DNA of 64,000 nucleotides. Source: Diplolepis rosae (Eukaryota > Arthropoda > Insecta > Hymenoptera > Diplolepididae). Where the stretch lies: assembly GCA_030998225.1 (NCBI GenBank), contig JAPYXD010000704.1, positions 10,602,001-10,666,000 on the forward strand, read 5' to 3'. The notes beneath the pieces were generated by a model. It had not been told where the DNA came from, ran no database searches, and saw nothing but the letters and a program-made list of their open reading frames with translations. How positions within the stretch are numbered: the first letter of the stretch is position 1; every line of letters begins with the position of its first letter. Positions 11,057 to 22,174 of this stretch are shown here, piece after piece. The translations under genes and the position numbers were made by a program.

Positions 11057-12020
11057 CACCTTTAACGCAACCTTTTTATCACAAAAAAGTGTATTAACCA
11101 CAAGCATTTACTACCCCCGAAATATTAAGGGTGGTAAGAATCCCCGGAAATAATAAAAAACCACCCCTATTAATAAAAAATCATAACTTTCTCAAATATC
11201 ACCTTTAACGCAACCTTTTTTTATTGAAAAAAGTGTATTAACTACAAGCATTTACTACCCCCGAAATATTAAGGGTGGTAAGAATCACCGGAAATAATAA
11301 AAAACCACCCCTATTAATAAAAAATCATAACTTTCTCAAATATCACCTTTAACGCAACCTTTTTATCACAAAAAAAGCGTATTAACCACAAGCATTTACT
11401 ACCCCCGAAATATTAAAGGTGGTAACAATTCCCGGAAATAATAAAAGAACCACCCCTATTAATAAAAAATCATAACTTTCTCGCAAATCACCTTTAACGC
11501 AACATTTTTTTATTGAAAAAAGTGTATTAACCACAAGCATTTATTACCCCCGAAATATTAAGGGTTGTAAGAATCCACGGAAATAATAAAAAAACCACCC
11601 CTATTAATAAAAAATCGAAACTTTCTCGAAAATCACCTTTAACGCAACCTTTTTATCACAAAAAAGTGTATTAACCACAAGCATTTACTACCCCCGAAAT
11701 ATTAAGGGTGGTGATAATTCCTGGAAATAATAAAAAACCACTCCTATTATAAAAAATCATAACTTTCTCAAATATCACCTTTAACGCAACATTTTTTTAT
11801 TGAAAAAAGTGTATTAACCACAAGCATTTATTACCCCCGAAATATTAAGGGTTGTAAGAATCCACGGAAATAATAAAAAAACCACCCCTATTAATAAAAA
11901 ATCATAACTTTCTCGAAAATCACCTTTAACGCAACCTTTTTTTATCGGAAAAAGTGTCTTGAGCATAAGCATTTATTATCCCCGAAATATTAAGGGTGGT
12001 AAGAATTCCCGGAAAATAAA
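11057..12020 (+). repeat. FB2 left-arm ~144-bp tandem array
   Basis: Seven units, with CACCTTTAACGCAACC starting near 11057, 11200, 11344, 11489, 11634, 11776 and 11921 (spacing 142-145 bp). Each includes GCATTTACTACCCCCGAAAT and an ACCACCCCTATTAATAAAAA segment. Confidence 0.9.
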
Positions 12021-12025
12021 AAAAA

Positions 12026-12475
12026 AGGTTGCGTTAAAGGTGATATTTGAGAAAGTTATGATTTTTTATTAATAGGGGTGGTTTTTTATTATTTCCGGGA
12101 ATTGTTACCACCCTTAATATTTCGCGGGTAATAAATGCTTATGCTCAAGACACTTTTTTCAATGAAAAAAGGTTGCGTTAAAGGTGATTTTCGAGAAAGT
12201 TATGATTTTTTATTAATAGGGGTGGTTTTTTATTATTTCCGGGGATTCTTACCACCCTTAATATTTCGGGGGTAGTAAATGCTTGTGGTTAATACACTTT
12301 TTTCAATAAAAAAAGGTTGCGTTAAAGGTGATATTTGAGAAAGTTATGATTTTTTATTAATAGGGGTGGTTTTTTATTATTTCCGGGGATTCTTACCACC
12401 CTTAATATTTCGGGGGTAGTAAATGCTTGTGGTTAATAGTCATTTTTGTGATAAAAAGGTTGCGTTAAAGGTGAT
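12026..12475 (-). repeat. FB2 right-arm inverted array
   Basis: Four units in reverse orientation, with GGTTGCGTTAAAGGTGAT at about 12027, 12170, 12315 and 12457. Fewer copies than the left arm, so the element is asymmetric. Confidence 0.88.
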
Positions 12476-13189
12476 AATGCTGGTTTTATGTCCTTTATTA
12501 TGAATAAGAGTAGTTTTTAACCCCGTAAATACTAAAGTCTCATATATTTCATTACAGATCATATTGTTAGAGCGTCCTAAGGGTAGGCATAAAAAAAAAA
12601 TTCGTTATTTTAAAAAAATTTTTTTCATTGTTCATTGAACGTTCAGAACTGTAAGTACATATTCTTTTCTATGATTTGTTAGAGGAAACATCTTGTCCAC
12701 GCCTTTTTTTCTTGTAATATCAAATACCTTGCAGTTTTTCTCGCAGTAGTGATATACAATTATTTCTTACAGCAGTAATAATTCATGGTGTCAAACAACA
12801 ATTTGACGTCAAATAAAAGTTCGCAAATTGGACGCAAAAGGTCCAGAAATGTATCGCTATAGCAAAGCAATATAGCCAAACAAGCCAAAAATAAGGTATG
12901 TTCTCTGATTTAAAAAAAATCGTTTTTTCCATATTATTGAAATTTTAATTAAATTTAGAGCATGAAAACATCATATGATTTCAAGCGACAGTTTTCAATG
13001 CATAAAAACAATTTTTTTGAATCGAATTTTTGATTTTTAAAGGGTGTTTCTCGCTCTACGAAAAAAATTGTCCCGAATAAGGAGTAAAATTCCCGATTCA
13101 TGCTGTGCTAAAAGTTTTTTAGCTTAAATTTGTGTAAACTTCCTTCATTGTTTTTACATTAAAGTTCTGCGAAATAAATCATGCGACTA

Positions 13190-13362
13190 GATTCGTTAGA
13201 AGCGGCAAAGACTGAAGAAAATTTCTACGAGAGAATCAACTCGATCTGATTATTATTATTCGAGAAATTGCGATTTTTGAATTTGGTGTTCAATTAAACG
13301 CAGCGCATGGCAACGCGTATCCCCTCCCTTACCTACTAGACAATCCCGGTTCACGCGCACTG
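13190..13362 (-). repeat. Outer inverted arm, right
   Basis: Partner of 10368-10540 in reverse orientation, with AATTAAACGCAGCGCATGGC near 13290. The outermost bases are CACGCGCAC. Likely the right terminal repeat of an older element of about 1.2 kb into which FB2 inserted. Confidence 0.65.
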
Positions 13363-13384
13363 TATTTAATAACAGATTGTATGC

Positions 13385-13480
13385 TTCAAAAAGACTTTGA
13401 ATATAGACATAATAATTAATTTTGTTTTGAAAGAAAAAATTTTGTCATCGTTCAATGAACGTTCAAAACTGTAAATACAT
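13385..13480. mobile_element. Right-end fragment of FB/MULE-like MITE
   Basis: Ends CATCGTTCAATGAACGTTCA then AAACTGTAAATACAT, the right terminus of the family at 2382 and 26014. The left end is missing and no target duplication is identifiable. Confidence 0.6.
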
Positions 13481-14414
13481 AACGAATGGGTGGTAAGCTG
13501 CATTAAGGTGGCTTCGGTGTTTGGTGTCGCATGAAGTGAGGGGCACCGTGGGGGCACGTTTTACATGAATGCTCATTGCTACTTATGTTTTTGATAATCA
13601 TACATATTACAGTCACATCTAAGTAGAAGAGTAAGAAATCTAAGTAGAAGAGTAAGAGTAAGTAAGGGCTCAATTAGTGCTCTCAAATATCAGATTTTTT
13701 AATCATGACGTTTGAACTTGGCGCCATTAGTAAATATACAATTTTCACTAACTTGGTTGCCTTGTCGGTCATAATCGTTTTTTTTTTTAAAACGAGTTAT
13801 AGCGTATGAAATGATATTACTCTTCGAGAGGGCAGGCAGTGGCAAGGGTTAATTATATCGTAGTTGGCAATCTTAAGTGCAACCCTATTATATGCAGAGA
13901 TCAGGAAACTTTGGAACGAAATGAAACACAATAGGGCTAGGCACTTTGGTGAACCGGATCTGTTCCAAGGGTGCAAGTACTAACTCCGATTGTTGAGGTG
14001 ATTTATAAGTCGCAAACCGTGGCCATGCACACCTCCCTCTTCCGTTAGTGGTGCTTTAACTTACACACTAACACAAATCTTTACTAAAATACACGCGAAT
14101 ACACACACATACTTCGTTGCACAAACCTCTACTTTTTGCACACCTAAGCTATCTCAGTAAAATGTATGAGACCAGGAATGTATTCTTAAATACGCGAGAG
14201 TCGTTAAGATTCACTACGATTGTTTCTTAAAATCCTCATTGGCCTGTAGCTGGCCTTTTTTTTTAGAACGATGGAGTAACTAAAGTTTCGATCGTGCAGA
14301 GCTTTTATTTGAAGCTTTTTTGTTTCCCTTCAAACAGAAATAAGAGAATAATTTAATCGGGATTGTAACATTGATGTTTTTTATGGGCTATTGTATTTTT
14401 ATTATAGAGAACAC
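13481..14414. other. No gene recognised
   Basis: Apart from a short internal repeat (AAGTAGAAGAGTAAG, 13620-13660) nothing structured was seen. No frame has a recognisable domain. Confidence 0.5.
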
Positions 14415-14418
14415 TTAA

Positions 14419-14621
14419 GCCCGTGTGGTAGGGTCTGACGTCACCAATTACATACGACCACTTTATTAATAAAATAATAGTTTCAATAAACTTTGCGGAG
14501 AAGACAGCAACGCAGAAAAATGTTAAAAATTACTGTCTTCTCCAGAAAATTTTTAAAAATTATTATTTTAATTATAAAGCGGTCGTATATAATTGGTGAC
14601 GTCAGGACCTACCACACGGCC
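14419..14621. mobile_element. TTAA-flanked hairpin MITE F
   Basis: A 203-bp element between TTAA at 14415-14418 and TTAA at 14622-14625. Terminal inverted repeats of about 60 bp begin GCCCGTGTGGTAGGGTCTGA and are mirrored at the right (GACCTACCACACGGCC). TTAA duplication points to a piggyBac-like transposase. Non-coding. Its right TTAA is shared with the next element. Confidence 0.85.
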
Positions 14622-14810
14622 TTAAGGCTATGGATCAATCGGACCACGTGACTAAATTATATATTTATTCGTGCATGTAAGATAACTTTTTTAATTTACA
14701 AAGTGTCTTTCTGAAAATTTGGGAAACGTAATAAAAGACAATGAAGCACGTCTGTTAATTTCTTTTTAGTAAAACTTTAAAAAAAAATTCGAAAAGTTAT
14801 CAAAAATTAT

Positions 14811-15062
14811 TTCAAATTAATTAGTTGAGTTTGAAATTTTTGTCACTGCCTACATTATCGGAGGATCACTAGTCGCGTATCAGATAGGATACGTTGTCGA
14901 CAGGTGTCCTCGTAGACAATCTCAAACTCTTGAAAGAGATGTCGGACGCCTGTGTAGCTCAGTGGTTAGAGCAGTCGACCGGCAATCGAAAGACCTGGGC
15001 TCGTATCCCAGCGCAGTCGAAAGCGTCATTTTTTCCACAGAAAGATTTTCAAATTCTTTAAA
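14811..15062 (+). mobile_element. SINE-like retroposon with 13-bp TSD
   Basis: This segment is bounded by an exact 13-bp direct repeat TATCAAAAATTAT (14798-14810 and 15063-15075). It has a 137-bp 5' part, a tRNA-like body (14948-15018) and a tail of about 45 bp ending CAAATTCTTTAAA. A second copy of the 5' part and the tail lies at 62879-63152. Target duplication length and the tRNA-like body fit a SINE. The non-tRNA sequence in front of the tRNA part is unusual, since SINE promoters usually sit at the 5' end. Confidence 0.65.
14948..15018 (+). tRNA. tRNA-like cloverleaf (tRNA-derived, probably not functional)
   Basis: A 71-base stretch folds as a tRNA. The acceptor arms GCCTGTG/CGCAGTC pair at six of seven positions, counting one G-U. 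The D arm is GCTC-AGTGGTTA-GAGC and the T arm is CTGGG-CTCGTAT-CCCAG. The anticodon stem GTCGA/TCGAA has one mismatch. The loop CCGGCAA would give anticodon GGC, but position 33 is C rather than the conserved U. Loss of U33, the stem mismatch and its place inside a duplicated, TSD-flanked unit argue for a tRNA-derived SINE body. Confidence 0.55.
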
Positions 15063-15760
15063 TATCAAAAATTATAGTTAACTGTAAAATTTTTTGCAAA
15101 ATTTTCACTCAAACGAAGTCAACAGACGTTCTTTATCGTTTTATCTTATACGAACTTTTACAATGATTTGGTCACGTGATCTACTTAATCCATGGCCTTA
15201 AGGCCATGTAACAGATTGCCCACGTGACTGTGAAGAACAAATTCAGCGAGTTTAGTTTTTGCAATTAATTTACAAAATCCAACTAATTTGAAATGACTAC
15301 TAAACTCATAAATTTTAAAGTATGGTAAAGATTAAGACTTTTTTTGTTGTCTTTAATTTATTTTCGCAAATTTTCAACTCTATTTCTCGTTTTACATCGA
15401 CATGAGTTTGCCGGTAAAACATATAGGAACTGTATAACTTTCAATGTAGAAATAATTTGTAAATCTCTCGAAAATTACGTGCTCTGTTTATTATCCCTCG
15501 TATTTGAAATGCGGCTAGGAAAATGCACTAGTATAAATAATTTTCTAAAAATAAGCTGACAGTTTTCGCGGCAAAATACTATTTTATCTAATCTGTTGAA
15601 CAAGTCTATACTGTATCGCTCACTTATGTTCCTTACTAGTAATACATTCAAGCAAGACAAGATAAGCAAATTATTGCCGCTTTTACCAATAAAAAAATTT
15701 GATTGGACCAAAGAAATGAAATTTTTGTTAGTTTGACTAAATATTTTTCTAAATTTCAAA

Positions 15761-15958
15761 TAGCGTTCATTAAACAATGACAAATTTTTTTGTTTTCAAA
15801 ACAAAATTAATTATTATGTATATATTCAGGTCCCTTTAAGTATAAAATCTGCTGTGAAGTACAAGCTATTTTTTAATTTACTGAGGCAAATACCAAAAAT
15901 TGCGTTTTCAAAAAAAAATATTTTTCATTCAATGAACGTTCAGAACTGTAAGTGCATG
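15761..15958. mobile_element. FB/MULE-like MITE, copy A2 (left end damaged)
   Basis: Right end CATTCAATGAACGTTCAGAA then CTGTAAGTGCAT matches the family. The left end starts at TAGCGTTCATTAAACAATG and lacks the outer ~15 bp. No 9-bp duplication could be found, as expected for a truncated copy. Confidence 0.6.
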
Positions 15959-16639
15959 TTTCACACAGAGAAGATTAAAAAACTTGAACATCAAATTTGA
16001 ACTATCTGCTAACACTATATTTAAATGAAAATATTATTAGTTATGATCCTCTAACCATTAAAAGTTCAGATTATATGATAAATAATTTCAAAATAAAAAA
16101 TGTCTACAGTCCTAAATTTTATTTGCAAATCCATAATACTCTATAGCCAATATTTTATCAATATAACTTTTTGAATTTATCACAGTACCTTTCAAAAATA
16201 TGAATTTCTACTTCGCTTCATAATCAAACATAATTTTAAAAACAAATGTATGCGATCTCTTTTGACTTGATTTTGGGGGATTTTCATCCATTCCATTGAA
16301 ATTACAATCACAAATTCATGTAAAAGCCATCTGTCATATGTAGAAGTGACAGTTCCTTGAATTATGATATAATGATGACTTTGAAAAATTCTATTTCGTA
16401 ATAAGTTTGGTTATCTTATTATATTTTAGCCCTTGTTCCGCTATGTAATCAGTTACATTTTTAACTCATTCAAAGTGAAGATACAACCTGGTTTTTATAA
16501 AATGCAAAAATTATCTTCATCAAATGCATGTTGCATTACCAATTTAAAAAAAATAAAAATGTCTTTAAACTTACCCATTGCAATAAACTGTATAAATAAT
16601 TTATAACTTATTTTTGGCATGACTTAAATTCAATCCCGC

Positions 16640-17245
16640 AAGAAAAATGCTCAATAGCAAGAATCGAAAATTTTATAAAATTATAACTGAAATGTACGAA
16701 AATTTCTGTATTCATTTAGTACAAATCGCTAATGAAAATTACTATTACTGAACTATTTCAGGGAAAGGTAACTGATTTAACAGTGGAAAATATTGTTTTC
16801 ACTAATTAAACAGTGAAAATTAACTGATTTAACAGTGAAAAATATTGTTTCCACTGGTGATTCAGTGAAAAGGCAAATCACTGATTCAATCAGTGAAAAT
16901 TTGACTGTTTCAGATTTAGAGAGTGATAAAAATGTTCAATCATTAACAAAAAATGCTATAAAATCATAACTGTGAAATACACAAAGGTTTCTGTATACGT
17001 ATAGTACAAAAGTTTATTGAAAATACCTATTACTGAACTATTTTTCACCGAATCTTATTTTCGGATGAAGTACGGATACTTTCCATATGACATGAAGAAA
17101 TTGTGTGAGCGCTTTTTTTCAAGATAAAATTCGAGAAAAAAACTCAATAATAGGAATTTTCAATAATCTTTCGTACGAAACGAATATAGAAACCTTTGTA
17201 TATTCCATAGTTATAATTTTATAACATTTTTTCGTATAATATTTT
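16640..17245. repeat. Triplicated ~100-bp repeat around an ACTGATTTAACAGTG array
   Basis: Two direct copies (about 16645-16750 and 16930-17045) share ATAAAATTATAACTG-like, TTTCTGTAT and TATTACTGAACTATTT segments. A third, inverted copy lies at 17120-17240. Between the direct copies is a run of AACTGATTTAACAGTG motifs (16770-16920) whose ends read as dyads. Non-coding; looks like a hairpin element plus target-related duplications. Confidence 0.5.
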
Positions 17246-17266
17246 TTACACAAAAACATGTCTCGT

Positions 17267-17740
17267 ACACCCAGAAAAAAGTTTCTTTGATTCAAACAAA
17301 ATTCCTTTGAATCCAAAAAATTCGTAAATTACTATATGATCAAAGAAAAGTTTCTTTGATTTAAAGAAATTTCTTGATTATTTTTTTTTTCTTTGAATTC
17401 AAGAAATAAATTTCTTCACATTCTCATAAGTGTTATGTTATGTGATTAACAGAAATATTTTCTTTAAGTTAAAGAGAAAACTTTCTTCTTTCAAGGTAAT
17501 AAAATTAAATAAATTATTTCTTGACTTTTTGCCAGTATTGTATTTAAATCGAAAAAATATATTTTTAAATCAAATAAGTAATGTTGAAAAACGATTTCTT
17601 TTATTTTAAAAATGCTAAAAAAGTGATTTATTGAAGTCAAATAAATGTATATTTGTTCTAAATTTGTTTTTACTTCGAATTGAATAAATAAAATAAAAAA
17701 ACGATTTTTTAAATTTAAATAAAACTTTTTTCTGGTTGTA
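17267..17740. mobile_element. TTTGATTCAAA-type hairpin element, copy 2
   Basis: Left end ACACCCAGAAAAAAGTTTCT, right end AAAACTTTTTTCTGGTTGTA, an inverted pair about 470 bp apart. The inside is rich in TTTGAATCAAA dyads and AAATCACGTTTTTAG-like segments shared with 18655 and 51836. No coding capacity. Confidence 0.6.
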
Positions 17741-18654
17741 ATATGTTTTTTAAGTTAAAGTTGGTTGAGAGTCACCGTACTCAGACTTGTAAATCCGCTT
17801 GAGTTTTTCAGTTCTCATTTAGCCGTACCTAATGAAATTTTCAGAATCTGAAATATTTGTAAGATTGTAATAATTTATTTTTCTTCAGTGGAATAGGGAG
17901 TTTTCTATTAAATTTTTATTATCTAATGGTATACTGTTAGAAATATTAAATTTCATTTACATTTAGATATGAAATCTAATATTTCTGTATCTTGTTTGTA
18001 AAACAATACACTCAAATATTAAATTTAATATACCAAAATTAACAACTGACATAATTCGAGTTCGCGCATTTTTAAAGATATTTTTACAGCGAATCTAATA
18101 TGTAAATAATAAAGTAGATTATTCTCTTTTACATATTATAAATTCTTTCTCGAAGTATCCAAGATATCCAAGAATTTTTAAAATGAGTTTTCTTAATCAT
18201 AAGCATTTGAACATATGATTTTTCATATTGAGAGAATTCTTTTAGGCATAATTATAAAAAAAAATGAGGTAATATTGATGATTGAATTGATTGAAAAATT
18301 ATCAACGAGTTATAATGATTTACGATTTATCAAAAATTCTATAAAATATTCTGTTTGATTGACATTGATGCATATTAAAATTCATAATTGCATATATTAC
18401 ATTCCATATACTGTATATGCAAATGATTTCATTTACTTTTATATTAAATTTAATTTAGAAAATATTAACAGTGTATAGTTTTTCATGTATCATATAAGAA
18501 ATTAGAATAATGATTACTCACACTCTGAAAGATAGTATCCAGAGATATATTTGACACCAAAAAATGTCAAATTGTTGTAATGAAGGATTTGTCGTTCAAA
18601 AAACCTAATATAGCACTAATTGCGTTTTGAAGCTTTTCGTAAAATATTCAGAAT

Positions 18655-19209
18655 AATTTTATAATTTTATTTTTTGATATTTAAAAAAAAAACACCTTTA
18701 AAACAAATATAAATGTATTCGATTTTAAGAAATCACGTTTTTAGTCTTTTTTAAATGAAATAAATTGTTTTTTCAACATTATTTATTTGATTTAAAAAAA
18801 ATATTTTTTCGATTCAAATACAGTACTGGCAAAAACTTGAATAAATAATTTAATTAATTAAAATTAGTATGGTTCGCATTGACCCTCAATTTAAGTAATT
18901 TAACCAAACGTTCCATTTTCATTTATAAATTTAACTTTACATTAAGTACTCGTTTTTTGTATTATATGTTTAAGTACTGTAGTTATTTCTAAAATGTGAA
19001 ATTAGCGCCATCCTTTTTTTGGGACCCTAAAGCCAATTTTTTCTAATAACGTACCATTTTATTTAATTTTATTACCTTGAACGAAGTCAATTTTTCTTTA
19101 AATTAAAGAAAATACAATCAAAAAATTTCTTTAAATCAAAGAAACTTTTCTTTGATCGTATAACAATGCACAAATTTGTTTGATTCAAAGAAACTTTTTT
19201 CTGGGTATA
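18655..19209. mobile_element. TTTGATTCAAA-type hairpin element, copy 3
   Basis: Right end GAAACTTTTTTCTGGGTATA mirrors the left end of copy 2. The internal AACACCTTTAAAACAAATAT and AAATCACGTTTTTAG blocks match 51836-52313. The left end is eroded. Confidence 0.5.
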
Positions 19210-20010
19210 AAGTATTCTAGGGATGCGAAAATTTGGTGTAAAATTTGTAAAATCAGTAATATGAGAGGCAAAAGTATGTATTTAAAGCGATACAAACATC
19301 ATGCACTTGGAAGGACTTAGTCGTGTGGAGTCTATTGATTTATTTTTCCGTGTCGAAGAGGGGTTGTTTGCCCTACTCTCGGCCGTGGCAAACCGAACGA
19401 AGTAAATCCAGACACCCGTTATATTGAGTAATGTAGATATATTGTAGGAACGCGCACACTCATGCATACTTGTCTGTTATGTAACCCGAATGCAACCTCA
19501 CTGAGCAATGAACAGTCCACGTCACACGATGTACGGTACATGACTTCCTTTCGTTAATGGTAACATGGACTCAAACTACACTGGCTATTTTCGATGCCAG
19601 ACTCAGTTTGCCTCTGCAAATGCATTAGCACATTACGCGATCACATTTGTATGTGTAGGCAACTGCACGTGCATCCCAGAGAGCAAATCGAGAATATGAA
19701 AATACCTTCTCAGCCGTCTTTGACATTTTTTCCAAACTCTTTCTAAAAATTACATTACAGAAGAATTATATAAATGAATATTTAACTCTTTTCGAAAAAA
19801 TTCAGTTTTACACGAAGAAACTTTTAATAGCAATGTATGTTTTATTTTGTAATGATAATTATAAAAAATATCAGGAATCTCGGAAAAATCGAGATGCAAT
19901 AGTAATTATTCCTAGCGGACTGGACATTTTTCGCAGTCAAAATACTAAAAATTTGAATAATTTCCTGCGATGTTGTTAATAATTGGCTTTAGGGTCCAGA
20001 AATAATAACT
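19210..20010. other. No gene recognised
   Basis: Non-repetitive AT-rich sequence. A 61-codon minus frame at 19282-19467 has no recognisable domain or splice context. Confidence 0.4.
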
Positions 20011-20033
20011 CTGAAAGTTAAATACTTTCAAAC

Positions 20034-20062
20034 GTTTCGACTCTGATCGGAGTCCTCATTAG
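20034..20062 (-). ncRNA. Hammerhead-like core, degenerate
   Basis: On the minus strand the order is CTAATGA, a perfect five-pair stem (GACTC/GAGTC with loop CGATCA, after one G), then GAAAC. The hammerhead core is CUGANGA-stem II-GAAA, so one core base (G to A) is changed. Hammerheads of this kind are known in Penelope-like retroelements. No clear NUH cleavage partner was found. Probably a relic. Confidence 0.45.
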
Positions 20063-20352
20063 TGATCTTTGTTTCTAAAATATCAAAACAATAAACAAAA
20101 TATTGCACATATGAGCCCTATTTTGGAGTAAACTTCGGTAATGTGTAAAAAGTGTAAAAAAAACATCGATAAAATACCTAAAAACTTCTGTTTTTTTCAT
20201 AAAATTAATATTTGAACACTGACATTCTTATGAGCAATTTATTTATAATTTACGTTTATATTACAAGTTTATGCGCTATATTTCAATTTTTTATTTTAAA
20301 TGATTTTTTACGTGTTTTTATCAGAAGTTCTTATTATTAAAAAAATATTTTA

Positions 20353-20728
20353 ACACTACACTGTTGAAAAGTTCGGAAATTTACAAAAAATATTTATTTT
20401 ACAAAGATAACGTAAAATTTGACGATATTTATGGTGTTTTTGATTAAAGGTATCTTGAAATTGCGAAAAATTTACTGAATTTTGTGAAATTTTTCTTGAT
20501 ATTACGAAACTCAACTGTATTTTTATAGAATGTATCTTAAAACTACCAAACTGTAACAGAATTTTTATAAAATTTATCATAAAATTACGAAACTGTAACT
20601 CAATTTACAGTGTCATGTGACTGAATTTTTAGTTACGTTTGGCTGAATTTTCAGTTACATGTAACTGCATTTAACTTCAGTTACCCAAAACGTAAAATTA
20701 TTCCTATTACAAGTTTCGGAATTCCCAG
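20353..20728 (+). repeat. Repeat family C, copy 1
   Basis: About 375 bp, including GTTCGGAAATTTAC, GAAACTCAACTG, TTATCATAAAATTACGAAAC and CAGTTACATGTAACTG. Related copies are at 36211-37150 (a foldback pair) and 61112-61390. Non-coding; ends not fixed. Confidence 0.55.
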
Positions 20729-20737
20729 AGAAACATA

Positions 20738-21105
20738 CCACTGTGGGCAAAAACTAAGGTGAATTTTGTTATAAAATGAAAAATCTTTATTTATTTATCC
20801 AAATCAATTTCATCCCCTTCAAAGTAATTCCCTCCCGATATAATGCACTTATGCCAACGTTTTTTCCAATCGTCGAAACACTTGTTAAATTCGATTTCCG
20901 GAATTGTTTTCAAAGCCTTCTTCGATTCGGCTTGTATCTCTTCAATCGTGTCAAAACGGTGTCCTCGGAGTGGTCTTTTGAGTTCGAGGAATAGCCAGAA
21001 GTCACACGTAGCCAAATCAGGCGAATATGGTGGTTGTGGAACGATATGCGTTGAGTTTTTGGCGAAATGGTCACGAAGAACGAGTGCAATGTGATTACTA
21101 AAATA
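20738..21105 (-). pseudogene. mariner transposase C-terminal fragment
   Basis: Minus-strand translation from about 21100 gives HIALVLRDHFAKNSTHIV, then PPYSPDLATCDFWLFLELKR with the third catalytic Asp. The tail FDDWKKRWHKCIISGGNYFEG is typical of mariner C termini, and a normal stop follows DEIDLDK at about 20791. Family members have LAPCDF where this copy has LATCDF. Everything upstream of the HIALVL block, including the first two catalytic Asp residues, is missing. One terminal repeat is visible on the low-coordinate side after TA (20736-20737): CCACTGTGGGCAAAAACTAA. A 5'-truncated dead copy with otherwise open reading. Confidence 0.8.
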
Positions 21106-21918
21106 AATAAGTGATTCACTTTTCAGTAATGAAAATTGAAAGAGCTAATCAAAGTTGTTAAAATTTGTCACATTAGGAATTTAATTCAGGAAATATATTA
21201 AAATTTATTGGAACAAATAGAACTTTAAACTAGCTTGTTCTGATTTTTTTTATCTTCCGAAAAATTTCAATTGTTTTCGTACATTTTAACGTTTTTATTG
21301 CCGAGAATTCTCAATATTAGACATTTTTTCGTAAATTGAAATGTATATGGTATATTGAAAACCCTGGTTTTTCAGTGATGTAGGCGCAGGAAAAATTATA
21401 TAATTATTCATTTCTGGGATTGGGTTGGTATTCGCCATAAAAAGGCAATAAATCACAGAAATTTTATTCTGAATAAAAATATATATTTTGGAACGTGTGA
21501 GCGTATGAGTCTTCGTGATAATAAAAAGCAAGTAATTGATAGTTTGCCCGCGAACTCAAAAAATTGAATCAGAAGCGAAAAGTCAGGAGCTTTCGAGTTG
21601 TTATTATAGCGCAAATACGATCGATAGAATAATATTCATTTTGTTCCGTTACATCTTTCCAATCCCGTGCGGCGCCGTCTCGCATGAAAACCTTCTTTTA
21701 TTGACTTGCCTCTTTCTTTTGTTTCAATCTTGAACTGACCATTTTCGTCTGATAATATCAATTTTCATACACTTAAAAATTTTTTAATTAACATTTTTTT
21801 ACATTCTCATCATGGATGAGAAGGTATTGGTTTTATGTGAAAAATGACTTTCGAAATTTTCATCAAATCTTTACGTTTTGAGACCCCCTGAGTCAGAAAA
21901 AATGGTTTTTACGAAAGT

Positions 21919-21940
21919 GTCTGTCTGTCTGTCTGTCTGT
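21919..21940 (+). repeat. (GTCT)n microsatellite
   Basis: Five tandem copies of GTCT followed by GT. Confidence 0.9.
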
Positions 21941-22174
21941 AGTAGGTCGTGTGCGGCATAACTCTCGATAGAGAGTGTCATGATGAGAATGTGTTCCTTA
22001 AGGCCGATAGAGCCTTAAGTAAATTGAATTTCCTGTTTCACTTAAATTCAAAAAGAAATTCAGTGACGTTGAGAAAATGTGTAATTCACATCATCTGTAA
22101 TATTATTATAAAATTGGTTTGAGCTTCAGTATCAAAATATAAGAAATAAACTTAAATGTATGCGAAGAGCACAA

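Larger units (their letters stand above)
10872..12660. mobile_element. Foldback element FB2 (MULE/FB-like) with 9-bp TSD
   Basis: A 1789-bp element bounded by an exact 9-bp direct repeat ATTCTTTTC (10863-10871 and 12661-12669). The ends begin ATGTACTAACAGTTCTGAAC and are mirrored on the right, as in the small copies at 2382, 26014 and 48850. Each arm has about 185 bp of unique subterminal sequence, followed by tandem ~144-bp units: seven on the left and four inverted on the right, meeting near 12020. There is no coding sequence. Tandem units inside long inverted arms plus a 9-bp duplication match Drosophila FB elements, which belong to the Mutator-like superfamily. The subfamily assignment is inferred from structure only. 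Confidence 0.88.
14626..15197. mobile_element. TTAA-type hairpin element B with nested SINE
   Basis: Left end GGCTATGGATCAATCGGACC after TTAA 14622-14625; right end mirrored as TTAATCCATGGCC before TTAA 15198-15201. Both arms carry the family's GTAAGATAACTT and AACAGACG-type blocks. A 252-bp insertion (14811-15062) with a 13-bp target duplication interrupts the centre. Directly after the right TTAA, at 15202, comes GGCCATG then CCACGTGAC, a further diverged B-like left end. Confidence 0.8.

Noticed and set aside
10872..12660. CRISPR-like or satellite array
   Set aside because: The units are long, inverted around a centre and bounded by transposon ends with a TSD, so it is a foldback transposon.
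14948..15018. Functional tRNA-Ala gene
   Set aside because: Folds as a cloverleaf but lacks U33 and has stem mismatches, and lies within a TSD-flanked duplicated unit, so it was called tRNA-derived.
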